DNA of 64,000 bases from Paraburkholderia tuberum STM678 (GTDB lineage Bacteria; Pseudomonadota; Gammaproteobacteria; Burkholderiales; Burkholderiaceae): contig NZ_CADFGP010000008.1 in NCBI RefSeq assembly GCF_902833905.1, positions 1,608 through 65,607 on the forward strand. Direction: 5' to 3'. Position 1 is the stretch's first letter; each line of letters starts with the position of its first letter. Of the stretch, positions 9,149 through 17,583 are shown piece after piece. The notes under the pieces are model-generated. The model was not told the origin of the DNA and did no database searches. It saw only the letters and a list, made by a program, of their open reading frames with translations. The position numbers and the translations under genes are program-made.

Positions 9149-9308
9149 TCGTGAAGTAATCGAGCGAATAGAACTGGTAGCGGCCGTCCGCGCGCTCGCT
9201 ATCGGCGCGTTCTAGCAGCAGGTTGGAGGAAAAACTGCCGTCGGGCAAACGATGCGCCGAGGGCTGTACGGCATAGCCGTTGTATTGTTGAGTTTGTTTG
9301 TTCTGCAT
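9084..9308 (-). CDS. Small orphan protein, family A
   Basis: About 74 residues from the ATG at 9308. A GTG at 9356 would add 16 residues, and neither has a good ribosome-binding site. It has a strand-rich middle (FSSNLLLERADSE, GRYQFYSLDYF) and ends in the helix STRWARNWVD, resembling the protein at 5901-6116. It lies downstream of cspA on the same strand, past a hairpin. Function unknown. Confidence 0.55.
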   Translation of the reverse strand: MQNKQTQQYNGYAVQPSAHRLPDGSFSSNLLLERADSERADGRYQFYSLDYFTSEEQALQHSTRWARNWVDTRG

Positions 9309-9547
9309 TTTAGTTTTAATAATGTCGAGTGCGCGCGTGCCTTGCGAAATGTGCACAGGTACGCCGATTCAAAGGCATCTCAGGCCGAATCTGAAGCACT
9401 CGGAAAGCGAAGACGTGGCGCTAATGCCAGAGGGGAAAATGAGCGCAATGAGACGTATGGCGCTTGGCAAGCTGCCGGCGAAACCGATGCAGCCAGGAGC
9501 GAACGCGCCACTTCAGGAAACAACGCTCCGTAAGGAAGTCCCTGCAA

Positions 9548-9573
9548 CCCGGCGTCCGTCGCGGAACGCCGGG
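9548..9573 (-). terminator. Hairpin after cspA
   Basis: CCCGGCGT pairs with ACGCCGGG across a 10-base loop just past the cspA stop. The run after it on the transcribed strand is only weakly T-rich, so it may pause or protect the mRNA rather than terminate fully. Confidence 0.5.
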
Positions 9574-9584
9574 CTCTTCAAACT

Positions 9585-9788
9585 TTACAGCGGCTTGATG
9601 TTAGCTGCCTGCAGACCCTTCGGGCCTTGCTTCGTTTCGAAGCTCACCTTCTGATTTTCAGCCAGCGTCTTGAAACCGTCGCCGCTGATTTCGGAGAAGT
9701 GAGCGAAAAGGTCATCACCGCCCTTGTCCGGGGTGATGAAGCCAAAACCTTTGCTATCGTTGAACCACTTAACAGTACCGGTATCCAT
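9585..9788 (-). CDS. cspA: Cold-shock protein (CspA family)
   Basis: 67 residues, a single cold-shock domain of normal length. It starts [11 protein letters not shown] and carries both RNA-binding motifs, KGFGFI (RNP1) and DLFAHF (RNP2). The ATG at 9788 has AAGGA upstream. These proteins bind single-stranded nucleic acid and melt RNA structure. The 5' region is open and may form the long leader known for such genes. A frame that extends upstream of the ATG is probably not translated. Confidence 0.95.
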   Translation of the reverse strand: MDTGTVKWFNDSKGFGFITPDKGGDDLFAHFSEISGDGFKTLAENQKVSFETKQGPKGLQAANIKPL

Positions 9789-10162
9789 GAAGAATCCTTG
9801 AGAAAAAACGGGAAAATGTGCTCCGTTGAAGAGCGTATGAAGCGTCAAGGAGGGAGAGGACAACGAATACCGCTGAGGAGCGAGCAATTGATGAACAGCA
9901 ATCGAACTTCTTGAACTTCATGCGGCACCTTAACCGCCAAGTGGTACCAGCGTCAATACTTATCTTGTAACTGTTCCACGGGGCGGGGCCGTTTTGCAGA
10001 CGAAGCGATCCAAAGACCGGGTGCGCTGCACGAAGCTGCGAACCGGCACGCCTCGATCGATTTACGGATTGGCATACGATTTCGCTGTGCCTAAATCTGC
10101 GAACGTCCCAAGCTGGACACAACGCATACACCTTCTGAATTTTTGAATTCGCGCGGTCACAG
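9789..10162. other. cspA upstream region, no gene
   Basis: Holds the cspA leader and promoter on the minus strand and the 3' flank of the dehydrogenase operon. No promoter hexamers stand out clearly. Confidence 0.4.
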
Positions 10163-11278
10163 CTACTGCGCCATCTGCAGATCCACGATCGCCGCGGCGA
10201 GAAACCGTGCTGCTTCGCCGCCCGTGACGACCCGATGGTCGAACGTCAGACTAAGCGGCAAGATCCGATGCACGGCCGGAACGCCACTTACCGCCACGAC
10301 CTGCTCGTGAATGCGCCCCGCTCCGAGGATCGCGACAGTGGGCGGCACGACCACGGGAGCTGCGTATTTGCCGGCGATCATGCCGAAGTTCGACAACGTG
10401 ATCGTATTGCCGCGCAGTTCCTCCGGTGGAATCTTGCGTGCCCGGATGTCGACACGCATCCGGTCGAGGCCGCCGCGCAGATCCGCTGCGTTGCGGTGCG
10501 CAACGTCGCGCAATACCGGTACAAAGAGGCCATCCGGTAGATCGACGGCAATGCCGAGGTCGATCTTTTCCAGTACGTGGCGCCGTCCCGCATGTCCGTC
10601 GAACCATGCGTTGAGCCCGGGTTCGGCGCTGCATCCTGCTACCAGCGCACGGATCAGGCGGATCGTCACATCGGTATGTGGCGGCCACTCATGAATGTCG
10701 GCGTCGTCGATGACGGTCGCGGCCGCCACTTCGCTCTGCGCGCGCGCCATGTTCTGCGCCATCGCGCGCCGCACGCCGCGCAGCACTTCGGGCGGGCCGA
10801 GCTGAGCGAGTATCTTCGCGACGCGCTGCACGTCAGCCGCCGTGATGACACCCTCCGCCCCCGACGGTGTCACCATCGCAAGATCGACATCAAGCTTGCG
10901 CGCGAGCGCCCGCACCGCCGGGATCGCCTTGATTGTGCCGACACCCGTGCCCGGGCTGCCGCCGAGCGCCGCCGGTGCTTCGTGCACCACATGCTGGCCG
11001 ACCTCCATATGACCGACCACGGTACCGGCATCGGCTTCGTCGGCCGCTCCTTCGAATGCGACGAGCGGCGCCCCCAGATGCACGATATCGCCGGGCTGGC
11101 CGAACAGCTTCGCGACTCGGCCGGATTGAGGCGACGGAATATCGACGATCGCCTTCGCCGTTTCCACCGACAGCAGCCGTTGATCCGCGCGAATGTCTTC
11201 GCCGCTCCTGACGTGCCACTCGACGATCTCCGCTTCCTGCAAACCTTCGCCGAGATCAGGCAGTTTGAAAATTTTCAT
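10163..11278 (-). CDS. 2-oxoacid dehydrogenase E2 (dihydrolipoamide acyltransferase)
   Basis: 371 residues. It has an N-terminal lipoyl domain with the lipoylated lysine in SVETAKAIVDI (Lys42), a peripheral-subunit-binding domain at about 118-150 (IPAVRALARKLDVDL), then a short catalytic domain ending DHRVVTGGEAARFL. The active histidine is His348. The usual HxxxD aspartate is Thr352, as I recall for the short E2s of the PA3415-PA3417 type in Pseudomonas. It transfers the acyl group from E1 to CoA. Third gene of the operon, 7 nt after E1beta. No E3 gene is present. Confidence 0.9.
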   Translation of the reverse strand: MKIFKLPDLGEGLQEAEIVEWHVRSGEDIRADQRLLSVETAKAIVDIPSPQSGRVAKLFGQPGDIVHLGAPLVAFEGAADEADAGTVVGHMEVGQHVVHEAPAALGGSPGTGVGTIKAIPAVRALARKLDVDLAMVTPSGAEGVITAADVQRVAKILAQLGPPEVLRGVRRAMAQNMARAQSEVAAATVIDDADIHEWPPHTDVTIRLIRALVAGCSAEPGLNAWFDGHAGRRHVLEKIDLGIAVDLPDGLFVPVLRDVAHRNAADLRGGLDRMRVDIRARKIPPEELRGNTITLSNFGMIAGKYAAPVVVPPTVAILGAGRIHEQVVAVSGVPAVHRILPLSLTFDHRVVTGGEAARFLAAAIVDLQMAQ

Positions 11279-11285
11279 GGCATCC

Positions 11286-12263
11286 CTACGCTTCCAGCGC
11301 CTGCCTGACCGCGCCAACGATGCGCTCAGTGCCTGGCATGTATTGATTCTCGAGTCTGTACAGCGGCACCACCACGTCATAACCGGTGACGCGCTGCACC
11401 GGTGCGAGCAGCGAGTACAGTCCGCGCTCGGCGATGTTGGCGGCGATCTCCGCGCCGACCCCTCCGGCATGCGAGCCCTCGTGCACGATCACGCAGCGTC
11501 CGGTTTTCGCCACCGACGCGAGAATGGTGTTCATGTCGAGCGGCTTGAGCGTCGCCACGTCGATCACCTCGGCCATTACGCCTTCCTGCGCGAGCAGATC
11601 GGCCGCGGCCTGCACGTCTTGCAACGCCCCGCCCCAACTCACCAGTGTGACGTCTGCCCCATCGCGCAACGTAAAGCAACTGTCGAGCGGCAGCGCTTCG
11701 CCGTCATCCTCCACCGGCTGCCTGAAGAGCCGGTACAGCCGCGTCGGCTCGAAGAAGATCACCGGGTCCGGATCCCGGATCGCCGCCAGCAGCAAGCCGT
11801 ACGCGCGTGCTGGCGACGACGGCGTCACGACGCGCAGCCCGGGTATGTGGGTGAACAGCGCTTCAGGGCTTTCGGAATGGTGCTCTGGTGCGTGAATGCC
11901 TGCGCCGCATGGCGCACGGATCACCAGCGGACACGTCAGTCGTCCGCGCGTTCGATGCCGCAGACGCGACGCATGATTCAGGATGTGATCGATGGTCGGG
12001 TAGACAAACCCGGCGAACTGGATCTCCACAACGGGCTTAACGCCCATCGCCGCCATGCCGATCGCGCAGCCGGCGAGGGCGGTTTCGGCCAGCGGCGTGT
12101 CGATCACCCGCTGAGCGCCAAAGCGCGTCTGCAACCCGACGGTCGCGCGAAATACGCCGCCGTTCACGCCAATGTCCTCTCCGAGCAGCACAACGGCAGG
12201 GTCGTGCGCCAGTTCATATGCGAGCGCCTGATTGAGGGCCTCGACCATGTTGAGGTCAGCCAT
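11286..12263 (-). CDS. 2-oxoacid dehydrogenase E1 beta subunit
   Basis: 325 residues, normal for the family. It shows LLGEDIGVNGGVFRAT near the start, RVIDTPLAE, the HSESPEALFTHIPGL segment that lines the cofactor site, and EVIDVATLKPLD in the C-terminal transketolase domain. It pairs with the alpha subunit to decarboxylate a 2-oxoacid with thiamine diphosphate. Its start overlaps the E1alpha stop by 8 nt, so the two are probably translated in equal amounts. The substrate (pyruvate or a branched-chain oxoacid) cannot be decided from sequence. Confidence 0.93.
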   Translation of the reverse strand: MADLNMVEALNQALAYELAHDPAVVLLGEDIGVNGGVFRATVGLQTRFGAQRVIDTPLAETALAGCAIGMAAMGVKPVVEIQFAGFVYPTIDHILNHASRLRHRTRGRLTCPLVIRAPCGAGIHAPEHHSESPEALFTHIPGLRVVTPSSPARAYGLLLAAIRDPDPVIFFEPTRLYRLFRQPVEDDGEALPLDSCFTLRDGADVTLVSWGGALQDVQAAADLLAQEGVMAEVIDVATLKPLDMNTILASVAKTGRCVIVHEGSHAGGVGAEIAANIAERGLYSLLAPVQRVTGYDVVVPLYRLENQYMPGTERIVGAVRQALEA

Positions 12264-13344
12264 CGCCGTGCCCCTTAGCCGGCGCGAAACGTTGCGCCAT
12301 CGCCAGTTCCTCACGCATCGCTGCGGGCAACGCCTCATACAGGTGATCGAACATCGCGGATGGGCCCGCAGGCGGTATCGCCAGGTACGCGTCGACGGCC
12401 TGCTCGACCTGCGCACGGCACGCCTTACCGAGTCCCTCGTCCTGCGCCTTGGTCCAGACGTTCACGTGCATCAGGTAGGTGCGCAAACGAAGCAGCGGTT
12501 CGTATTCCCATTGCTTGGCGATGACCTCGGCGTCGCGATAGCGCGTCGCGTCATCGGCCGTCGTGTGATCACCAAGGCGATAGCTGAGCGCCTCGATCAG
12601 CGTCGGGCCATCGCCGCGGCGAGCCTTGGCGAGCGCCGCGCGGACAACCTGATGCACGGCGATCACGTCGTTGCCGTCGACCTGCAGCCCCTCTATTCCT
12701 GCAGCGATCGCTTTTTGCGCGAGCGTTTGCGCAGCGCTCTGGCGGCTGCGTGGTACAGAAATCGCCCACTGGTTGTTATTGACGACGAGCACAAGCGGCG
12801 CCTGCCAGACACCGGCCATGTTCATCGCCTCGTAGAAATCGCCCTTGGATGTGCCGCCGTCGCCGAAGATCGCCACCGCAACGCGCGGCTCGTGACGCAG
12901 CAGGAACGCGTAGGCTGCGCCGGCCGCATGGCACACCTGTGTGCCGATCGGCACACAGTTCGGAAAATCGTTACGGGGCACGCTGAAATCGCTGCCGCGC
13001 TCGTCGCCGCCCCAATACAGGAGACTTTCCGTCATCGTGACGCCGCGCAGCAATTGCGCAGCGTGATCGCGATACGAAGGGAACAGCACGTCGTCGGACT
13101 GCATCGCGCTGGCGACACCGACACCGATCGCCTCCTGGCCGACCGACGACGCAAAGGTGCCGAGCTTGCCGGTACGCTGCAGCGCGACCGCCTTCGTGTC
13201 GAACGCCCGTGTCAGCACCATCGCGCGATAGAGCGGAATCAGCGCCGCCGGGTCACGTGCGAAGGCTGGCAATGACTGGACAGGCTCGCCATCGGGGCCA
13301 AGGTATTGCGTATAGCCGATATGAAAGCTGACAGCCGTCGTCAT
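12256..13344 (-). CDS. 2-oxoacid dehydrogenase E1 alpha subunit
   Basis: 362 residues from the ATG at 13344, which follows a G-rich ribosome-binding site. The thiamine-diphosphate motif is GDGGTSKGDFYEAMNMAG (from residue 161) ending in the NNN at 189-191. The phosphorylation-loop equivalent YRLGDHTTADD is present. It is the first gene of the minus-strand operon E1alpha-E1beta-E2. The closest family I recall is the PA3417 type annotated as pyruvate dehydrogenase alpha, but a branched-chain substrate is possible. Confidence 0.92.
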   Translation of the reverse strand: MTTAVSFHIGYTQYLGPDGEPVQSLPAFARDPAALIPLYRAMVLTRAFDTKAVALQRTGKLGTFASSVGQEAIGVGVASAMQSDDVLFPSYRDHAAQLLRGVTMTESLLYWGGDERGSDFSVPRNDFPNCVPIGTQVCHAAGAAYAFLLRHEPRVAVAIFGDGGTSKGDFYEAMNMAGVWQAPLVLVVNNNQWAISVPRSRQSAAQTLAQKAIAAGIEGLQVDGNDVIAVHQVVRAALAKARRGDGPTLIEALSYRLGDHTTADDATRYRDAEVIAKQWEYEPLLRLRTYLMHVNVWTKAQDEGLGKACRAQVEQAVDAYLAIPPAGPSAMFDHLYEALPAAMREELAMAQRFAPAKGHGDG

Positions 13345-13668
13345 GTCCGCCCCCCATGTTCTTTCAGATTTCAAATACGTGCCGGAGTTCGCGCGCGAGC
13401 GCTACCGCGTTTGTGCCATCAGAGTTCGGCGCGTACCAACTTGAGTTTAGGCAAGGGAAACACATACAGGGGGCCAATTCCTCGCCGCCTCAACCACACG
13501 CGGCACGGCAACCAGGAATACGAACGCCCGATTGTCGCAATGCAGCAGCGGGTGGCCGGTTGCGCGGCCCCGGAAGCAGACGGGAATTGGGCCTGCATCC
13601 CGCCGGCCGCGGCCGCTCCAGGCGAATATCGGCCGGGCAGAATCGGACGAAGACCGGAACGTGCTCGC
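13345..13668. other. Intergenic, no gene
   Basis: Lies between the TetR stop and the E1alpha start, so it should carry the dehydrogenase promoter. Short frames show no motif. Confidence 0.4.
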
Positions 13669-14328
13669 TCAGAGCACCTTGCATCCAGCGAGGAAGATGC
13701 GGACCGCCTCACGCGCGATTCTGTTGCGCTCCGATGCGCCGGGGCGCCTCCTGGTGGCGCCAAGCAGCAGCCGCGCGCGGACCCCGCCGAGTACCAGGTG
13801 TAGAAACTGCTCGGTAGCCAGCGCAACGTCATCGAGTTGCAATGCGCCATCGGCGACTGCCGAACGAAGATAGTCCGAAAGCGGCTCCATGCCGCGTAGT
13901 CCACCCGCCTTGTTGTAATACCCGCTGATGAGTTCGGGAAAACGATAGGCCTCGGTCAGAAGCAGGCGATGCAATGCGATCATGTCAGGCCGCGTGCACA
14001 CATCCAGCAGATGGAGCGCGACCTTCTCGAGGACATTTTCCGGACGGCGCGCATCGAGCACGATATCGCCGAGCTGCGTGATCCATGAACGACGCAGCGT
14101 CTCGACGATTGCGCTGAACAGGCCCGCCTTGCTGCCGAATCGATCGTACAGCGTTTTTTTTGCAATACCCGCCTCTCGCGCGATGCCTTCAAGGCTGGTC
14201 TCGCGATATCCAGCGGCAAGAAAATGGCGCTGCGCAACATCGAGCAGGCGCTGCAGACGAATTTCGGACTCTCGCAGCGTAGGACGCCCGCCTGATCGGA
14301 TAGGTTGAGTCTGTGTTTCGCGCGTCAC
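13669..14328 (-). CDS. TetR-family repressor of the RND efflux operon
   Basis: 219 residues. The N-terminal helix-turn-helix (TSLEGIAREAGIAKKTLYDRF) is that of the TetR/AcrR family, followed by an all-alpha ligand domain rich in Leu and Arg. It is transcribed away from the efflux operon with 87 bp between the two starts, the usual layout for a local repressor. A palindrome overlaps the operon's promoter (14361-14385). Confidence 0.9.
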   Translation of the reverse strand: MTRETQTQPIRSGGRPTLRESEIRLQRLLDVAQRHFLAAGYRETSLEGIAREAGIAKKTLYDRFGSKAGLFSAIVETLRRSWITQLGDIVLDARRPENVLEKVALHLLDVCTRPDMIALHRLLLTEAYRFPELISGYYNKAGGLRGMEPLSDYLRSAVADGALQLDDVALATEQFLHLVLGGVRARLLLGATRRRPGASERNRIAREAVRIFLAGCKVL

Positions 14329-14340
14329 GATCCAGGCCTA

Positions 14341-14385
14341 TTGACAATGTCTACCGACGGCGGAAACTATACCGGCGCGTTTCCG
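14341..14385 (+). promoter_or_regulatory. RND operon promoter with palindromic operator
   Basis: A perfect -35 TTGACA (14341-14346) is followed 18 bases later by AACTAT (14365-14370). The inverted repeat CGGAAAC-N11-GTTTCCG (14361-14385) overlaps the -10, so a bound TetR protein would block RNA polymerase. Confidence 0.5.
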
Positions 14386-14415
14386 TCAAGCTACCTGGGA
14401 CTCGGGGCGAGGTCA

Positions 14416-17400
14416 ATGGTCGATTTCTTTATCGAGCGTCCGATCTTCGCATCGTCGATCGCCATCATCATGGTGCTCGCGGGGCTCATTGCCTGGTTCA
14501 ACCTGCCGGTGGAGCGGTTTCCGCAGATCACGCCGCCACAGGTTCTGGTCAAGTCGACCTATACGGGTGCGAGCGCGCAGGTCGTGGCGGACACCGTCAC
14601 CGCGCCGCTCGAAGAGCAGATCAACGGCGTGCCGGGTATGAGCTACCTGTCGTCGGTGAGTGCCAACGATGGCACGTCCACGATCACCGTCACGTTCAAC
14701 GTCGGCTACAACATCGACATCGGCGCGGTCGACGTGCAGAACCGCATCTCGCAGGCGACGGCGCAGCTTCCCAGCATCGTCAATCAGGCCGGCATCACCA
14801 TCCAGAAGCAGAACCCGAACTTTGTTCTGGCGGTGAATCTCTATTCGCCAGACGGCTCGATCGACCCTGTCACCCTCAGCAACTACGCTTATCTCCAGCT
14901 CGTCGACTCGCTCAAGCGCCTGCCCGGCGTGAGCGATGTCACGATCTTCGGCGAACGCCGCTACTCGATGCGCATCTGGCTCGACCCCAACAAGCTCGCC
15001 GCGCTCGGCATGACAGCCAGCGATGTCCAGCATGCGATCGCCGAGCAGAATGTGCAGGTCGCCGCAGGCAAGTTCGGCGAGGCGCCGGCGCCGGCGGGCA
15101 CGACGTTTCAATACCAGATCAACACCCACGGCCAGTTGGCGGACGCGCAGCAATTCGGCAATATCGTGCTGCGCGCCGGCACGGCGAGCGACGCAACTGT
15201 GTATCTGCGCGACGTGGCGCGCATCGATCTGGGCGCACTTCAGTACACCTCTAGCGCCTCCGTGAACGAACACCCGGCGGCGCTGCTCGCCGTCTTCCAG
15301 TTGCCGAGCGCCAATGCGCTCGACCTCGACCAGCGTGTCAAGGCCACGATGCAGACGCTTGCAAAGCGCTTCCCGAAAGGGATGGCGTGGGGCATCACCT
15401 ACGACACCACCATGTTCGTGTCCGCCTCGATGGTCGAGGTGATGAAAACGCTTAGCTTTGCGCTGCTGCTGGTGCTGGGCGTCGTGTTCCTGTTCCTGCA
15501 GAGCTGGCGGACCACGTTCATTCCGATGATCGCCATTCCAGTGGCGCTCATCGGCACCCTCGCGATCATGCTGGTGCTCGGCTTTTCGCTGAACACGGTC
15601 AGCCTGCTCGGCATGGTCCTCGCTATCGGCCTCGTCGTCGACGATGCGATCGTCGTGGTCGAGAATGTCGAACGCCAACTCGAGAGCGGGCTGACGCCCA
15701 TGGCTGCGGCCAAGGCGGCGATGCGGGAAGTGACGGGGCCGATCGTTGCCACCTCGGCAGTGCTCGGCGCCGTGTTCGTGCCGATCGCCTTCCTGCCGGG
15801 CGTGACGGGCCGCCTCTACAATCAGTTTGCGTTGACCATCGCCATTTCGGTGGCGCTCTCGGCGTTCAATTCCCTGACGCTCAGTCCGGCGCTCTGCGCG
15901 TTGCTGTTGCGACGGGACAGGCCGCCACGGTTCATCCTGTTTCGCAAGTTCAATCAAGGCTTTAACTGGGCGCGCAGCCACTACGCGAATTCGCTGCGCG
16001 ACTTGATCCGGCTGCGCTGGCTCGCGCTGGCGGTCTTCGCGTGTGGCCTGGGTGTGACCTGGCTGCTCCATTCGACGATCCCTTCCGCCTTTTTGCCGGT
16101 TGAAGATCCCGGCTATTTCTATGTGATTACGCGACTCCCGTATGGCGCTTCGCTGCAACGCACCGAGGCCGTAATGGAGAAGACCCGCGCGATCCTGAGG
16201 GCGACGCCCGGCGTGGCGAACGTGCTGTCCATCAGCGGTCTGAATTTCATCACTCGCAGCACGACGTCGAACAGTGCGGCCCAGTTTGTGATCCTGAAGC
16301 CGTGGGACGAGCGAGGTGCGAAGCAGAGCGTCGCCAACCTCATCGCCACGGTACAGCCGAAGCTCAATCAGATTCCGGAGGCGGTGGCGCTTGCACTGAT
16401 TCCACCGACTATTGCCGGCCTCGGCACCTTCGGCGGCTTCGATTTCGAAATCGAGGACCTGAGCGGCCGGGGCAGTGCCGCACTCGGCGAGGCGACCCAG
16501 GCCTTTCTCGCCCAGGCGCAGCAACAGCCTGAACTCGAGCGGCGCACCCTGCTCACCAGCTACAACACGTCAACGCCGCAATACGATTTCAATCTCGACC
16601 GCGTGAAGGCGAAGCTGCTCGGGCTCAACCTGAGCGATGTGTTCAATACGATGCAGATCTATCTCGGCTCGCTGTACGTGAACAATGTGACGCTGTTCGG
16701 CCGCACCTTCGAGGTGTTGCTCGAGGCCGACGACAACGCCCGCGGGAACCGCAGCGACCTGTCGCGGCTCTACGTGCGCAACGCCGCGGGAAGCATGGTG
16801 CCGCTGGGCACGCTCGGCCGGCTCGAACCGACGGTGGGGCCGGACACGGTGCCTCATTACAACCTCTACGGTGCCGCGGAGATCACCGGCAGTGCGGCGC
16901 CGGGCTACAGTTCGGGCCAGGCGATCGCGGCGATGGAGCGCGCGGCGCGCGTTTTGCCGGCGGATTTCGGCTATGACTGGACGGGCATTACCTATCAGGA
17001 GCTGCAGGCCGGCTCGGTCGCGGGCCTGGTCTTCGCGCTCGCGCTGTCCTTCGTGTTCCTGTTCCTCGCCGCGCAATACGAGAGCTGGACGTTGCCGTTC
17101 ACCATCATCCTCACGGTGCCGCTAGCCCTGTTCGGCGCGCTGGGGCTGCTGTGGCTGCGCCACATGCAGGTCGACATCTATGCGCAGATCGGTTTCGTCC
17201 TGCTGATCGGGCTGGCGGCGAAGAACGCGATCCTGATCGTCGAATTTGCCAAGCGGCGCCGCGAAGCCGGCCTCGATATCGTCGCGGCGGTGACCGAGGC
17301 GGCCCGCCTGCGTCTGCGCCCGATCCTCATGACCGCGTTCGCGTTCATCTTTGGCGCCGTCCCATTGATGATCGCCTCCGGCGCGGGCGCCGCGAGCCGC

Positions 17401-17565
17401 CGCTCGATCGGGACGACGGTGGTAGGCGGCATGCTCGCCGCCACCCTGCTCAGCCTCGGATTCGTGCCGATCTTCTACACGGTGATCGAGCACTTGCGTG
17501 AGGCCGTGCTCAAACGTATCGGTCGCGCGCCTCGCGATGGCGGCGAGGCGGCGTCCGGGGATTGA
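14416..17565 (+). CDS. RND efflux pump, HAE1 (AcrB-like) inner-membrane transporter
   Basis: 1,049 residues, normal for the family. The protein starts MVDFFIERPIFASSIAII, the classical first membrane helix of AcrB relatives. The proton-relay aspartates are in GLVVDDAIVVVENVER (TM4) and the key lysine in GLAAKNAILIVEFAKRR (TM10). Two large periplasmic loops follow TM1 and TM7. I chose the ATG at 14416 because upstream codons do not belong to the family. It is the first gene of a pump-adaptor-channel operon and exports drugs or hydrophobic compounds. Confidence 0.95.
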   Translation: MVDFFIERPIFASSIAIIMVLAGLIAWFNLPVERFPQITPPQVLVKSTYTGASAQVVADTVTAPLEEQINGVPGMSYLSSVSANDGTSTITVTFNVGYNIDIGAVDVQNRISQATAQLPSIVNQAGITIQKQNPNFVLAVNLYSPDGSIDPVTLSNYAYLQLVDSLKRLPGVSDVTIFGERRYSMRIWLDPNKLAALGMTASDVQHAIAEQNVQVAAGKFGEAPAPAGTTFQYQINTHGQLADAQQFGNIVLRAGTASDATVYLRDVARIDLGALQYTSSASVNEHPAALLAVFQLPSANALDLDQRVKATMQTLAKRFPKGMAWGITYDTTMFVSASMVEVMKTLSFALLLVLGVVFLFLQSWRTTFIPMIAIPVALIGTLAIMLVLGFSLNTVSLLGMVLAIGLVVDDAIVVVENVERQLESGLTPMAAAKAAMREVTGPIVATSAVLGAVFVPIAFLPGVTGRLYNQFALTIAISVALSAFNSLTLSPALCALLLRRDRPPRFILFRKFNQGFNWARSHYANSLRDLIRLRWLALAVFACGLGVTWLLHSTIPSAFLPVEDPGYFYVITRLPYGASLQRTEAVMEKTRAILRATPGVANVLSISGLNFITRSTTSNSAAQFVILKPWDERGAKQSVANLIATVQPKLNQIPEAVALALIPPTIAGLGTFGGFDFEIEDLSGRGSAALGEATQAFLAQAQQQPELERRTLLTSYNTSTPQYDFNLDRVKAKLLGLNLSDVFNTMQIYLGSLYVNNVTLFGRTFEVLLEADDNARGNRSDLSRLYVRNAAGSMVPLGTLGRLEPTVGPDTVPHYNLYGAAEITGSAAPGYSSGQAIAAMERAARVLPADFGYDWTGITYQELQAGSVAGLVFALALSFVFLFLAAQYESWTLPFTIILTVPLALFGALGLLWLRHMQVDIYAQIGFVLLIGLAAKNAILIVEFAKRRREAGLDIVAAVTEAARLRLRPILMTAFAFIFGAVPLMIASGAGAASRRSIGTTVVGGMLAATLLSLGFVPIFYTVIEHLREAVLKRIGRAPRDGGEAASGD

Positions 17566-17583
17566 TCGGGGAGCAACGGCGCA

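Noticed and set aside
14413..16524. 703-codon minus-strand frame opposite the RND pump gene
   Set aside because: It is the antisense of a gene with unmistakable family motifs; long antisense frames are common in GC-rich DNA.
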